This document shows positions 8,813-20,986 of a stretch of 64,000 nucleotides of DNA, one piece after another (position 1 is the first letter of the stretch; each line of letters opens with the position of its first letter). Source of the stretch: Ornithobacterium rhinotracheale DSM 15997 (GTDB taxonomy: Bacteria > Bacteroidota > Bacteroidia > Flavobacteriales > Weeksellaceae); assembly GCF_000265465.1 (NCBI RefSeq), contig NC_018016.1:2160001-2224000 (forward strand). Direction: 5' to 3'. The notes under the pieces were generated by a model, which searched no databases, was not told the DNA's origin, and worked only from the letters and a program-made list of their open reading frames with translations. The position numbers and the translations under genes are program-made.

Positions 8813-11065
8813 ATGAAAAAAATAATTGTTTTATCCCTTGGATTGCTTGGGAACCTACTTTTAGCACAAAAAGCAATCGATTATGTAGATCCGTTCATTG
8901 GCACCTCCAATTTTGGAGCTACCAATCCTGGAGCCATTGCGCCGCGTGGCATGTTGAGCATTTCGCCGTTTAATGTGGCGTTTGATACCACGGGCATTAA
9001 AAATCCTTTAGAAAAAGATAGCCGATGGCTTTCTAATCCATATGTGCACGAAAATACATTTTTCACAGGTTTCACGCATGTGAATTTGAGCGGTGTAGGC
9101 TGTCCAGATTTGGGCGTAATCATCGCTATGCCCACCATGGGAGATTTAGAACTAAATCACTTAAAATATGGTAGCACTTACCACGACGAAAAAGCAAAAC
9201 CAGGCTACTATGCTTTGACATTGGATAAATATAACATTAAGGCAGAAGCCACTGCCGATACAAGAGCGGGCATTACTCGCTATACTTTCCCCGCAGGGCA
9301 AGCCAATTTAATCATCAATCTTGGTTTGGGCTTAACCAATGAGCAAGGAGCGGTGATCAAAATGAATAATAATCAGGAATTTCAAGGAATGCGTATGGTG
9401 GGCTCGTTTTGCTACAATAATGCAGAAGGGGCATATCCCGTGTATTTTTATGGCAAAGTTTCGATTCCTGCCGAGGAATTTGGTTCGTACAAAGTGGCAG
9501 ATAACTACCAAGGCGTAGAAGCGCAATGGATGACCTATAACGGACAAACTTTGCTAAAACCTTCGTTCACTAATGAAGTCATAGGCGATAGCATCGGCGG
9601 TTTTTTTAGTTATAATTTTAAAAAACCGACACAACTTGAATTAAAGATTGGCGTTTCGTATGTAAGTATTGAAAATGCTAAAGAAAACTTGATGAAAGAA
9701 ATCGGGCAAAAAGACTTTAACCAAGTGGTGGCGCAAACTCAAAACGCTTGGGAAGATAAACTCTCAGTCGCTGAGGTAGAGGGCGGAACTTTAGACCAGA
9801 AAAAAATATTTTATACAGGACTATACCACGCATTGATTCATCCCAATATTTTAAACGACATCAATGGCGAATTTCCTTTACACAAACGCGTGGGCATAAA
9901 GAAAACCAATCACCAGCGATATACCGTATTTTCGTTGTGGGATACCTACCGCAATTATCATAGCTTATTGTCGCTGTTATATCCACAAGACCAGTTGGAT
10001 ATGGTAAATACAATGCTCGATATTTACGACGAAACAGGTTGGTTGCCAAAATGGGAATTAAACAACACCGAAACCTTTACCATGGTAGGCGATCCTGCCA
10101 CCGTTGTTTTGGCAGATACCTACATGCGTGGCATCACAGGTTTTGACAAGAAAAAAGCTTACGAAGCCATGCTAAAAGGTGCAACGCAAATGAAAGACAA
10201 TCCGCTACGCCCAGGGATTGATGATTACTGGACATATGGCTATGTGAGTTTAAATTCAGGTGTGCCTGGTCCTGTTTCCACTACTCAGGAATATAATATT
10301 GCGGATTTTGCAATTTCTCAATTTGCGAAAGTGATGGGAGATAAAGAAAATCAAAAGAAATTTGATACTCAATCTAAAACTTACCGAAAATTATATGACA
10401 AAAAATGGAGTCTTCTAGTACCAAAATACAGAAATGGCGAATGGCTAAAAGACTTTAATCCAGAAAAAGGAGCCAATTTTGAAGCCAACGAGGGCTACAT
10501 CGAAGGAAACGCCTATCAATACACATTTATGGTTCCGCAAGATATTCGTGGTTTAATAAAACTAATGGGCGGAAACAAAAATTTCGTGAAAAATCTAGAT
10601 GCCGTGTTCGAAAAAGGACAATTCGATATGGCAAACGAGCCAGATATCGCTTATCCTTATCTATACAATTACATCAAAGGTAGCGAGTGGAAAACCCAAA
10701 TGCGTGTAAACGATTTATTGAACAAATATTTTACAACACAACCTGCAGGGCTCCCTGGCAACGACGACACGGGCGTAATGTCTGCTTGGGCGATGATGAG
10801 CATGATGGGCTTTTATCCTACCGAACCAGCCGTTGCTAATTATGCACTTACGGCACCTAAGTTTACTAAAATTAAATTACGCTTAAATCCAAAATTCTTT
10901 GGAAACGATGCGGTGGAAATCATCTCCAATGCAAGCCCAGAGAACATTTACATTCAGCAAATTAAAATAGATGGTAAGAAACATAATTCTTACTTCATCA
11001 CCGATAAAGAATTGAAATCTGCAAAAAAAATAGAATTTATACTGGGAAATCAACCCAAAAAATAA
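8813..11065 (+). CDS. GH92 family alpha-mannosidase
   Basis: Exported 750-aa glycosidase; the signal peptide ends near LLLAQ. It opens with YVDPFIGTSNFG, the start of the GH92 beta-sandwich domain, and contains the conserved NDDTGVMSAWAMMSMMGFYP segment of the alpha/alpha barrel. The length is typical of the family. GH92 enzymes are calcium-dependent inverting exo-alpha-mannosidases, mostly acting on 1,2-, 1,3- or 1,6-linked mannose of N-glycans; the linkage cannot be told here. Directly downstream of the PNGase F-like gene and six bases before nanA, so the encoded enzymes probably act on the same glycan. Confidence 0.93.
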   Translation: MKKIIVLSLGLLGNLLLAQKAIDYVDPFIGTSNFGATNPGAIAPRGMLSISPFNVAFDTTGIKNPLEKDSRWLSNPYVHENTFFTGFTHVNLSGVGCPDLGVIIAMPTMGDLELNHLKYGSTYHDEKAKPGYYALTLDKYNIKAEATADTRAGITRYTFPAGQANLIINLGLGLTNEQGAVIKMNNNQEFQGMRMVGSFCYNNAEGAYPVYFYGKVSIPAEEFGSYKVADNYQGVEAQWMTYNGQTLLKPSFTNEVIGDSIGGFFSYNFKKPTQLELKIGVSYVSIENAKENLMKEIGQKDFNQVVAQTQNAWEDKLSVAEVEGGTLDQKKIFYTGLYHALIHPNILNDINGEFPLHKRVGIKKTNHQRYTVFSLWDTYRNYHSLLSLLYPQDQLDMVNTMLDIYDETGWLPKWELNNTETFTMVGDPATVVLADTYMRGITGFDKKKAYEAMLKGATQMKDNPLRPGIDDYWTYGYVSLNSGVPGPVSTTQEYNIADFAISQFAKVMGDKENQKKFDTQSKTYRKLYDKKWSLLVPKYRNGEWLKDFNPEKGANFEANEGYIEGNAYQYTFMVPQDIRGLIKLMGGNKNFVKNLDAVFEKGQFDMANEPDIAYPYLYNYIKGSEWKTQMRVNDLLNKYFTTQPAGLPGNDDTGVMSAWAMMSMMGFYPTEPAVANYALTAPKFTKIKLRLNPKFFGNDAVEIISNASPENIYIQQIKIDGKKHNSYFITDKELKSAKKIEFILGNQPKK

Positions 11066-11071
11066 AAAAAT

Positions 11072-11989
11072 ATGGAAAAAATACAAGGACTCATCGTTGC
11101 ACCCTTTACGCCGTTTGACAAAGCTGGCGAGGTGAATTATGACATCATTCCGCAATATGCCGAAATGCTCAGAAAAAATGGGCTAAAAGGCGTTTTTATC
11201 AACGGTTCGTCGGGAGAGGGCTATATGCTCACTACCGAGGAGCGCATTCAACTAGCCGAAAAATGGAAAGCGTCTGTGCCAGCTGATTTTAAAATCATTG
11301 TGCATGTAGGGAGCACTTGCGTGAAAGATAGCAAAAAAATGGCTGAGCATGCCCAAGCCCTAGGCGTGTTTGGGATAGGCTCTATGGCTCCGCCGTTTCC
11401 AAAAATTGGGCGAGTAGAAGAGTTGATTGCCTATTGCCAAAAAATTACAGAAGGAGCACCCGATTTGCCATTCTACTATTACCACATTCCAGTGTTCAAT
11501 GGGGCGTATCTGTCTATGGTAGAATTTTTGGAAAAAGCCGACCAAAAGTTACCAAGCCTTGCGGGCATTAAATATACCTACGAAAATATGTACGAGTTTA
11601 ACCAATGTAAATTTGTGCAAAACGGGAAATATGATATGCTCCATGGGCAAGACGAAACACTTTTGGCGAGTTTGGCAATGAGCAAAACCCAAGGCGGCAT
11701 TAGTGGCACTGCCAACTATGTGGGCAATGTGCTTGTGGGCGTAATGGAGGCATGGCAAAAAGGAAACTTAGAAAAAGCCCGAATTTTGCAAAATTATAAT
11801 CAAGAAGTCATCAATGTGATTGTAAAATACCGAGGAAACATCGTAGGAGGAAAACGCATCATGAAATTGATGGGCTTAGATTTAGGCGAAAACAGAGTGC
11901 CGTTTAGAAATGTTACAGCCGAGGAAGAAGCCGCTTTATTAAAAGATTTAGAAGCTATAGATTTCTTTAATAAATGTAACGAACTTTAA
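11072..11989 (+). CDS. nanA: N-acetylneuraminate lyase
   Basis: Cytoplasmic aldolase splitting sialic acid into N-acetylmannosamine and pyruvate. The 305-aa protein is a DapA-superfamily barrel. GSSGEG is the pyruvate carboxylate-binding loop, Tyr in YYYHIPVFNG is the catalytic tyrosine, and Lys in AGIKYTYENM is the Schiff-base lysine. The Ser-Ser-Gly-Glu loop favours NanA over dihydrodipicolinate synthase (Thr-Thr-Gly-Glu). Last gene of the glycan operon, followed by a terminator. No sialidase or sialic acid transporter is visible nearby. Confidence 0.9.
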   Translation: MEKIQGLIVAPFTPFDKAGEVNYDIIPQYAEMLRKNGLKGVFINGSSGEGYMLTTEERIQLAEKWKASVPADFKIIVHVGSTCVKDSKKMAEHAQALGVFGIGSMAPPFPKIGRVEELIAYCQKITEGAPDLPFYYYHIPVFNGAYLSMVEFLEKADQKLPSLAGIKYTYENMYEFNQCKFVQNGKYDMLHGQDETLLASLAMSKTQGGISGTANYVGNVLVGVMEAWQKGNLEKARILQNYNQEVINVIVKYRGNIVGGKRIMKLMGLDLGENRVPFRNVTAEEEAALLKDLEAIDFFNKCNEL

Positions 11990-12009
11990 TATTTTTTGAA
12001 ATAAAAACA

Positions 12010-12040
12010 GCAAGCGCGAAACTTTTTCGCGCTTTTTTTG
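12010..12040 (+). terminator. Intrinsic terminator of the N-glycan operon
   Basis: AAGCGCGAAA pairs with TTTCGCGCTT across a three-base loop, followed by a run of T. Confidence 0.85.
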
Positions 12041-12099
12041 TGATTGAAAAATAGCAGAATTTTAAATTTTTTATTTATTTTTAGTCAAAATTATTTTTC

Positions 12100-12453
12100 A
12101 TGGAATCTGGAGTTATTGAACTTTTATTAATTGATTTGATTTTGATGTTATTGCCAGTTGTTTTTTATTTCTTTCCGCCCAAAAAAATGAATTCATTGTA
12201 TGGTTACAGAACCCTAAAATCTTTTAAAGACCAAAGATCTTGGGATTTTGCACAAAGGTATTCCGCAAAAAGATTGTTGCAGATTTCATTTATAATCATG
12301 TTGTTGCAAATAACAATGATACTTTTGGGCGTTGATGCCAATATTGAAAATTCATATTTGTTACTAGTAACATTACTAAGTTATATAATAGGGCTAATTA
12401 TTTGTGTAATATCAACAGAAATAGCATTAAAAAAACTTCAAGAAAACGCTTAA
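12100..12453 (+). CDS. SdpI-family small membrane protein
   Basis: The 117-aa protein has three predicted membrane helices. The cytoplasmic loop YGYRTLKSFKDQRSWDFAQR resembles the SdpI/YhfL C-terminal motif (YGYRT..S.....W..A). In Bacillus SdpI gives immunity to the SdpC toxin, but most stand-alone homologs have no shown role. Transcribed alone; the region after it holds an intergenic repeat. Confidence 0.7.
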   Translation: MESGVIELLLIDLILMLLPVVFYFFPPKKMNSLYGYRTLKSFKDQRSWDFAQRYSAKRLLQISFIIMLLQITMILLGVDANIENSYLLLVTLLSYIIGLIICVISTEIALKKLQENA

Positions 12454-12491
12454 GATAAATAGGGTGATCTATTTTTGTCATTCCAAACTAT

Positions 12492-12650
12492 AGATTTTTA
12501 TTCATATTTGTTATTTTGAAATTAATTCAGAATCTTAGTGCGCTAGACCCTGAAACAAGTTCAGGGTGACACGCGTGAGGAAATTGTGCGTGGAGTCATT
12601 GCGAATTTGATTTTAAGACCATTGTGTCATTCCGAACTTGATTAGGAATT
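12492..12650. repeat. Dispersed intergenic repeat, copy A
   Basis: Shares three blocks in the same order with 24249-24381: a block starting AGATTTTTATTCATATTTG, the hairpin GACCCTGAA-CAAG-TTCAGGGTGACA, and TTCCGAACT-GATT-GGAAT. CCCTGAA and TTCAGGG form a short stem-loop. No coding potential is seen. Confidence 0.75.
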
Positions 12651-12654
12651 CATA

Positions 12655-12691
12655 AAAAAACTCCGCTTATCGCTAAGCGGAGTTTTTTTAT
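12655..12691 (-). terminator. Intrinsic terminator of the capnine cluster
   Basis: AAACTCCGCTTA and TAAGCGGAGTTT flank a four-base loop. The T-run on the minus strand follows the capB stop. Confidence 0.85.
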
Positions 12692-12709
12692 TATGATTAA
12701 AAACGAATT

Positions 12710-13969
12710 TTAGTATTGTTGGTAATCTAAATTCATTTCGTCTTCCATTTTAGCATAAACGCCAGAAGTCAATTTTTCGCGAATAGCTTTGAAGGCTTCG
12801 ATTGTTTCTTTGATTTCGGCATCGGTGTGTGCTGCAGTTGGGATCAAACGCAATAGAATCATTCCTTTTGGAATTACAGGATATACCACGATACTTGTGA
12901 AGATTCCAAAGTTTTCGCGCAAGTCTTTTACCAATAAAGTTCCTTCTACGGTGGATCCTTCTAAGAATACTGGCGTAACGCAGGTTGAGGTATTTCCTAA
13001 ATTGAAACCAGCTTCGCGCAATCCGTTTTGTAATTTATTGGTGTTTTCCCAGAGTTTATCTTTTAATTCTGGCATGGTTTGTAGCATGTCAAGTCTTTTC
13101 AATGCACCTACTACGAGTGGCATTGGCAAAGATTTAGCAAAGATTTGAGAACGCATGTTGTATTTTAGGTACTCAATCATTTGTTTTTCGCCTGCTACGA
13201 ATGCACCAACACTTGCCATAGATTTAGCAAAAGTAGAGAAGTACACATCAATTTCATCTTGCACGCCTTGCTCTTCGCCGGCACCAGCACCAGTTTTGCC
13301 CAAAGTACCGAATCCGTGTGCGTCGTCTACCAAAAGTCTGAAATTGTATTTTTTCTTAAGTGCTACCACTTCTTTTAAGTTTCCTTGCTGTCCGCGCATT
13401 CCGAAAACTCCTTCTGTGATAACAAGGATTCCGCCTCCTGTTTTTTCGGTGATTTTTTCGGCACGACCTAGCATTTTTTCTAAACTTTCGGCATCGTTGT
13501 GTTGGTAAGTAAATCTCTTACCCATGTGTAGGCGAACACCGTCTACGATACAAGCGTGCGAATCGCTATCATACACCACAACATCTTTTGGGCTAAGTAA
13601 TGCGTCGATGATTGAAAGCATTCCTTGGTATCCGAAGTTTAATAAATAAGCAGCTTCTTTCTGAACGAATTTAGCCAAACGCTGTTCTAGCTCTTCGTGT
13701 TTATCAGTCTGTCCAGACATGGCACGCGCTCCCATAGGGTATGCAAGCCCGTATTGTGCAGCCGCTTCGGCATCAGTTTTTCTGATTTCTGGGTGATTGG
13801 CAAGTCCCAAATAGTTGTTTAAACTCCAGCAAATTACTTCTTTGCCTTGGAATTTCATTCTTGGGCCAAGTTCCCCTTCAAGTTTTGGGAAGATGAAATA
13901 ACCTTCGCCATAGTCTGCAAATTGTCCTAACGGACCTCTGTTTTCTTTTATTCTTTCAAAAATATCCAT
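12710..13969 (-). CDS. capB: Cysteate C-fatty acyltransferase (capnine synthesis; alpha-oxoamine synthase family)
   Basis: PLP-dependent enzyme (419 aa) of the serine palmitoyltransferase / 8-amino-7-oxononanoate synthase family. The PLP lysine is Lys249 in STFAKSMASVG, with Asp and His in LLVDDAHGFGTLG and the SLNNYLGL opening. By itself it could be called serine palmitoyltransferase or 2-amino-3-ketobutyrate ligase. Its place after a CapA-like cysteate synthase and a CapC-like reductase points to condensation of cysteate with a fatty acyl thioester to give 3-dehydrocapnine, the sulfonolipid precursor of gliding Bacteroidota. Last gene of the cluster, 21 bases after capC. Confidence 0.8.
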   Translation of the reverse strand: MDIFERIKENRGPLGQFADYGEGYFIFPKLEGELGPRMKFQGKEVICWSLNNYLGLANHPEIRKTDAEAAAQYGLAYPMGARAMSGQTDKHEELEQRLAKFVQKEAAYLLNFGYQGMLSIIDALLSPKDVVVYDSDSHACIVDGVRLHMGKRFTYQHNDAESLEKMLGRAEKITEKTGGGILVITEGVFGMRGQQGNLKEVVALKKKYNFRLLVDDAHGFGTLGKTGAGAGEEQGVQDEIDVYFSTFAKSMASVGAFVAGEKQMIEYLKYNMRSQIFAKSLPMPLVVGALKRLDMLQTMPELKDKLWENTNKLQNGLREAGFNLGNTSTCVTPVFLEGSTVEGTLLVKDLRENFGIFTSIVVYPVIPKGMILLRLIPTAAHTDAEIKETIEAFKAIREKLTSGVYAKMEDEMNLDYQQY

Positions 13970-13990
13970 AATTCGTATTTAATTTTATTT

Positions 13991-14842
13991 TTATGATTCT
14001 TGTGTAAGTTTTTTTAAATCTTTGTAGAAAATCTTGTCGAGCATGCGATCTGGAATGAGGTACATCGCAGCTTTAAACATTAATTTTTTTGGAGCCACGA
14101 CATAGCGTGCTTTAGGTTTTTTAGCTACAAAAGCTTCCCACGCTTTGTCGGCAACAGCTTCCACGGGCAAGCCGATTTTCTCTATTTCGTCTACCGCCTT
14201 GTCTAATTGTGCAAAGATTTCACCATAATCGGTGTCTTTATACGGATTTCCGCCTGATTTGGCTTTGCCCCAAATTTCAGTTTTGATTGGTCCTGGCTCA
14301 ATTAAAACCACCTCTACGCCGTAAATCATAAGCTCTCTTCTGAGTGCATCGTAGATGGCTTCTATGGCGTGTTTAGACGATGAATAAGGTCCTAGCATGG
14401 GGCGTGTCATCACGCCAGCGGTAGAGCTAATTTGAATGACTTTTCCTTGCCATTTGGCTTCTTTTGAGGCACCGAGTAGCCACAATAGTTTTTGTGTAAG
14501 ATATACGGGGGCAAAGACATTTACCTCGTATTGTTGTCTTAATTCTTCAATCGGCACATGCTGAATAGGTCCATATTTGGCAACTCCTGCGTTGTTTACT
14601 AGTACGCTCAAGCCTTTTTTGCCCACCACTTTGTGGATTTCTTCCACGGCTTTGTCCACTGCAGGATAATCTGTTGTATCAAAAACTAGCGTGTGAAAAG
14701 TATTTGGGTATTTTTCTTCGAAATATTTGGCATCTTCTTTTTTGCGAACGCTCCCGAAGACATACAAGCCTTTGGCTAAAAACTTTTCGCAAATGGCTTT
14801 TCCTATTCCAGAGGAAACGCCAGTAACTACTGCATATCTCAT
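13991..14842 (-). CDS. capC: SDR oxidoreductase, probable dehydrocapnine reductase
   Basis: Short-chain dehydrogenase (283 aa) with the nucleotide motif TGVSSGIG (residues 7-14), NNAG at 83-86, the catalytic Ser near 139-140 (QISSTAG), and Tyr153 and Lys157 in GPYSSSKHA. A longer C-terminal part (MLDKIFYKDLKK) resembles the 3-ketosphinganine reductase type of SDR. Six bases separate it from capA upstream. Expected to reduce 3-dehydrocapnine to capnine with NAD(P)H. This is inferred from gene order and the published capnine pathway. Confidence 0.78.
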   Translation of the reverse strand: MRYAVVTGVSSGIGKAICEKFLAKGLYVFGSVRKKEDAKYFEEKYPNTFHTLVFDTTDYPAVDKAVEEIHKVVGKKGLSVLVNNAGVAKYGPIQHVPIEELRQQYEVNVFAPVYLTQKLLWLLGASKEAKWQGKVIQISSTAGVMTRPMLGPYSSSKHAIEAIYDALRRELMIYGVEVVLIEPGPIKTEIWGKAKSGGNPYKDTDYGEIFAQLDKAVDEIEKIGLPVEAVADKAWEAFVAKKPKARYVVAPKKLMFKAAMYLIPDRMLDKIFYKDLKKLTQES

Positions 14843-14848
14843 AATTTT

Positions 14849-15847
14849 TTATTTTTTATCGATGTTAAAGCCTTGTTGCGCCATCCAATCGTCGCTGTAC
14901 ACTTTGTTCATGTAGCGAGAGCCATGGTCTGGGAATACCACAACGCTCACGGCATCGGCTGGTAAATTATCCTTGTATTGCAATAATCCTTGCAAAACGG
15001 CACCGCTCGTATAGCCGCCCATGATTCCTTCTTGCAGAGCCAATTCGCGTGTGCGGTAGGCACTTTGCTCATCGTTTACTTTTACATATTCATCAATTAC
15101 CGAAAAATCGGTGGCACCAGGGATTAAGTTTTTGCCCAAGCCCTCGATTTGGTAAGAATGAATTAAACTTTTATCTAATTCTCCCGTTTCGTGATAATGT
15201 TTAATCACAGAGCCATCGGCATCTACACCGATGATTTTGATGTTTGGATTTTGTTCCTTTAAATATCTAGCAATTCCTGAAATGGTTCCGCCAGTGCCAG
15301 AGCAAGCAAATAAATGTGTGATTTTGCCCTCTGTTTGTTCCCAAATCTCCTTGCCCGTAGAGTGGTAATGGGCTTCGATATTTTTGGGATTAAAGTATTG
15401 ATTGATGTAAATAGAATTTGGAGTTTCTTCGGCGATGCGTCTTGCCGTTTCGTAATAGGAGCGAGGGTCGTCGGCAGGAACATTGGCAGGGCACATATGC
15501 ACTTCTGCACCCAATGCTTTGAGAAATGCAATTTTGTCTTCCTTGGTTTTATCGCTCACGGCTACGATACATTTGTAGCCTTTTACAATGGCATTCATAG
15601 CAATAGCAAAGCCCGTGTTGCCAGAGGTAGTTTCTACAATCGTGGCACCGGGCTTTAGCAAGCCTTTTTCTTCGGCATCTTCTATAATGTATTTTGCGAT
15701 TCGGTCTTTGGCAGAATGTCCTGGATTGAACATTTCAAGCTTTGCAAAGACTTCGCCAGGAACCGATTGCGTAATGCGATTGAGGCGCACCATGGGGGTG
15801 TTCCCGATGAGTTCAAGTATATTGTTATAAATCTTTTTTGTTTCCAC
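14849..15847 (-). CDS. capA: Cysteate synthase (cystathionine beta-synthase-like PLP enzyme)
   Basis: Fold-type II PLP enzyme (332 aa). The PLP lysine is Lys47 in GHSAKDR, the substrate loop is ETTSGNTG, and the phosphate cradle is GTGGTISG. Annotation pipelines would call it cysteine synthase or cystathionine beta-synthase. As the first gene of a three-gene unit with an alpha-oxoamine synthase and an SDR reductase, it fits CapA, which makes cysteate from O-phosphoserine and sulfite. The C-terminal CBS regulatory domains are absent, as expected for this length. Confidence 0.8.
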   Translation of the reverse strand: METKKIYNNILELIGNTPMVRLNRITQSVPGEVFAKLEMFNPGHSAKDRIAKYIIEDAEEKGLLKPGATIVETTSGNTGFAIAMNAIVKGYKCIVAVSDKTKEDKIAFLKALGAEVHMCPANVPADDPRSYYETARRIAEETPNSIYINQYFNPKNIEAHYHSTGKEIWEQTEGKITHLFACSGTGGTISGIARYLKEQNPNIKIIGVDADGSVIKHYHETGELDKSLIHSYQIEGLGKNLIPGATDFSVIDEYVKVNDEQSAYRTRELALQEGIMGGYTSGAVLQGLLQYKDNLPADAVSVVVFPDHGSRYMNKVYSDDWMAQQGFNIDKK

Positions 15848-16098
15848 AAAAATGAGTTTTTGTAATTAAAAAGCTAAGGTACGAATTTTAAATGAATGAT
15901 TGTTCTTTTTGTGCTGTGAAACTTTAGATAATTAATGGTTTTAATCGTAGTAAAATGCAATTATAAAGGTTTTTTAAGGTTTGAGTCTATATTTAAAATG
16001 TCCCAAAGCTCTTCAGCTAAGTTTATTAATTTATTATTCAGTTCTGGAATATATTTAATACAATAATCGTCGATATCAATCTCTTCGTAGTCCAAATC

Positions 16099-16105
16099 TT
16101 TACTA
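16099..16105. repeat. Target-site duplication, left of IS copy 1
   Basis: TTTACTA, repeated directly at 17082-17088 on the other side of the element. Confidence 0.85.
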
Positions 16106-17081
16106 ACCCGTAGTGCATTATAAAAAAGGTTGCCCATGAGCCTAAAGAAAAGTAAATTGCATTGGTTACCAATCAAATACAATTATGAGCAACCTAGAGG
16201 CAAGTTACAATTTTATTTTGAATAAACTAATAGAATTTTCAGGAACTGAAAATTTCTATTTTAAACCAGTGAAACCAAAATTATCTGATATAGAGCTGAT
16301 AAGCTTAATTATTTTAGCAGAATTTAAATCTATCGATTCTGAGTACCAGCTTTTTAGAGAGATAAAAGGTTGGGCTATTGAATCTAAAATTGAAAGGAGT
16401 GTTTACAACAGAAGAAAACGAAAACTCTTCCCTTTTCTTGAAGAAATTAGGTGCAAAATGGTGAAAAAGTTCAATGATTTTGAAAACTATTTCTTGGTGG
16501 ACAGCATGCCTTTAGAAGTGTGTAAATTATCCCGCTCTTCCAGAAGCAAAATCTGTAAAGAAAATAGCTTTTCAATGCCAAATAAAGGTTTTTGTGCTTC
16601 TCAAAATCTACACTTTTATGGTTACAAGCTACATGCGATCTGTTCTATTGCTGGTGTGTTCCAAAGTTTTGACTTATCTCCCGCCTCCGTTCACGACATT
16701 CATTATTTGAAAGACATAAAACTTCAAATTTCTGATTGCGTGTTACTTGGAGACAGGGGCTATCTTTCTCAAACGGTTCAGCTTGACTTGTTCAATGAGG
16801 TAAAAATCCAGTTAGAAACCCCTAAAAGAAAAAATCAAAAAGATTACAAACCTCAGTTCTATCCATTCAGAAAGTGTAGAAAACGTATAGAAACTTTATT
16901 CTCGCAGTTGTGTGACCAATTTATGATACGGCGTAATTATGCCAAATCTTTTGAAGGATTCAAAACAAGAATATTGGCAAAAATTACCTCCTTGACTACT
17001 ATTCAATATCTCAATAAATTTGTCTTTCATAGTAACATTAACAATTTAAAAATTAACCTCATTCGATAATGCACTACGGGT
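16106..17081 (+). mobile_element. IS982-family insertion sequence, copy 1 (976 bp)
   Basis: Complete element bounded by inverted repeats of about 16 bases (ACCCGTAGTGCATTAT), starting with the ACCC typical of IS982. Flanked by a perfect 7-base duplication TTTACTA, which shows a clean transposition event. It carries one transposase gene. It interrupts a minus-strand gene. The same element occurs inverted at 60589-61564. Confidence 0.93.
16185..17069 (+). CDS. IS982-family DDE transposase
   Basis: The 294-aa transposase has acidic residues in the expected places: Asp in FLVDSMPLEVCK, Asp in LLGDRGYLS, Glu in RKRIETLFSQL. The protein is identical to that of the second copy. The N-terminal region (LEASYNFILNKLIEF) matches the IS982 helix region. 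It fills nearly the whole element. Confidence 0.93.
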   Translation: MSNLEASYNFILNKLIEFSGTENFYFKPVKPKLSDIELISLIILAEFKSIDSEYQLFREIKGWAIESKIERSVYNRRKRKLFPFLEEIRCKMVKKFNDFENYFLVDSMPLEVCKLSRSSRSKICKENSFSMPNKGFCASQNLHFYGYKLHAICSIAGVFQSFDLSPASVHDIHYLKDIKLQISDCVLLGDRGYLSQTVQLDLFNEVKIQLETPKRKNQKDYKPQFYPFRKCRKRIETLFSQLCDQFMIRRNYAKSFEGFKTRILAKITSLTTIQYLNKFVFHSNINNLKINLIR

Positions 17082-17088
17082 TTTACTA
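17082..17088. repeat. Target-site duplication, right of IS copy 1
   Basis: TTTACTA, direct repeat of 16099-16105. Confidence 0.85.
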
Positions 17089-17779
17089 GTTAAATTTTTT
17101 TCAGGGGAAAAGGATATTTCAAAATCCTCATCATCTCTCAATCCTTTAAAAAGAACAATACCTCTATGTTTTAGTTTATTGGCCATTTCTGAATTGTAGT
17201 CATTTATTCCTTTTTTATCTTTAAATTCATCTTTATTTTCACCTTCATACAATTTTTTAAAGATTGTAAGTACTTTGTCATTTTTCTTCGTTTTTAAAAG
17301 TTTCTTAAACCTTTTTTCTCTATTTTTTTCATCTCTTCGTCGTAATCACTTTTAGAGTTTATCTCTAGACTTTCTTTTTTCAAATAAAACCAAAGTATCT
17401 GTAAAAATAAATCTCTGACACTTTGGTATTGTATAATTGAATTCATGAGATAATTGCTTCTAATAAAGATTTGTCCCCTGTATCCATCTCTCCAATTAAT
17501 CGGCGATTTGTGTAATTTGACAAAAGCCATAAATGCAGAGAAACGAGCGAAGTAAATTAAGTCTATTAAGGTTTTATATTTTTTGTAAATTATAAAGATT
17601 GTCTTAGCTTCTTTATCTTCTTTGCCAAAAATATAAGCGCCTATATCGCCTTTTCTATGTTCTAAATATTTTAAACTTTTTAAATATTCATTTTCAAGTT
17701 CATTTAATTCTTCAAGGCTATAATCTTTACCTTTGTAATTTATTCGTAACATACTTTTAATATTTCTCATAAAGATATA

Positions 17780-17815
17780 AAAAAAATCCCAAATTCATAT
17801 GAATTTGGGATTTTA
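17780..17815 (-). terminator. Intrinsic terminator of the GH20-GH2 unit
   Basis: Long perfect palindrome: AAAATCCCAAATTC, four-base loop, GAATTTGGGATTTT. Lies just after the beta-galactosidase stop and just before the start of the broken gene. Confidence 0.85.
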
Positions 17816-17831
17816 AAAAAAAACTCAATTA

Positions 17832-20975
<3,144 letters not shown>

Positions 20976-20986
20976 TTAATTAAAAT

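Larger units (their letters stand above)
15961..17770 (-). pseudogene. Gene broken by an IS982 insertion and a frameshift; unknown function
   Basis: Three pieces of one minus-strand gene. Piece 1 (17770 to about 17312) codes for about 155 residues, starting MRNIKSMLRINYKGK, then runs into a stop at 17294. Restoring one A in the A-run at 17312-17317 joins it to piece 2 (to 17082), which ends SPEKNLTSK at the IS edge. Piece 3 (16098 to 15961) resumes DLDYEEIDIDDY and ends NLKKPL. Removing the IS and one 7-base duplication joins pieces 2 and 3 exactly in frame. The middle (LIDLIYFARFSAFMAF) is helical and might be HEPN-like, but I do not firmly recognise the family. Confidence 0.8.

Noticed and set aside
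12710-13969. 2-amino-3-ketobutyrate CoA ligase (threonine breakdown)
   Set aside because: No threonine dehydrogenase is nearby, and the neighbours form the capnine pathway. The family alone cannot decide, but the context favours CapB.
15961-16182. A separate small minus-strand gene of 73 residues
   Set aside because: Its first 28 or so codons are IS sequence. Only the part after the insertion point belongs to the host gene, so it is a fragment of the broken gene.
17046-17252. A separate small minus-strand gene of 68 residues
   Set aside because: The last 11 residues come from the IS end, and the frame is open upstream and joins the larger fragment after one base shift. It is the middle piece of the same gene.
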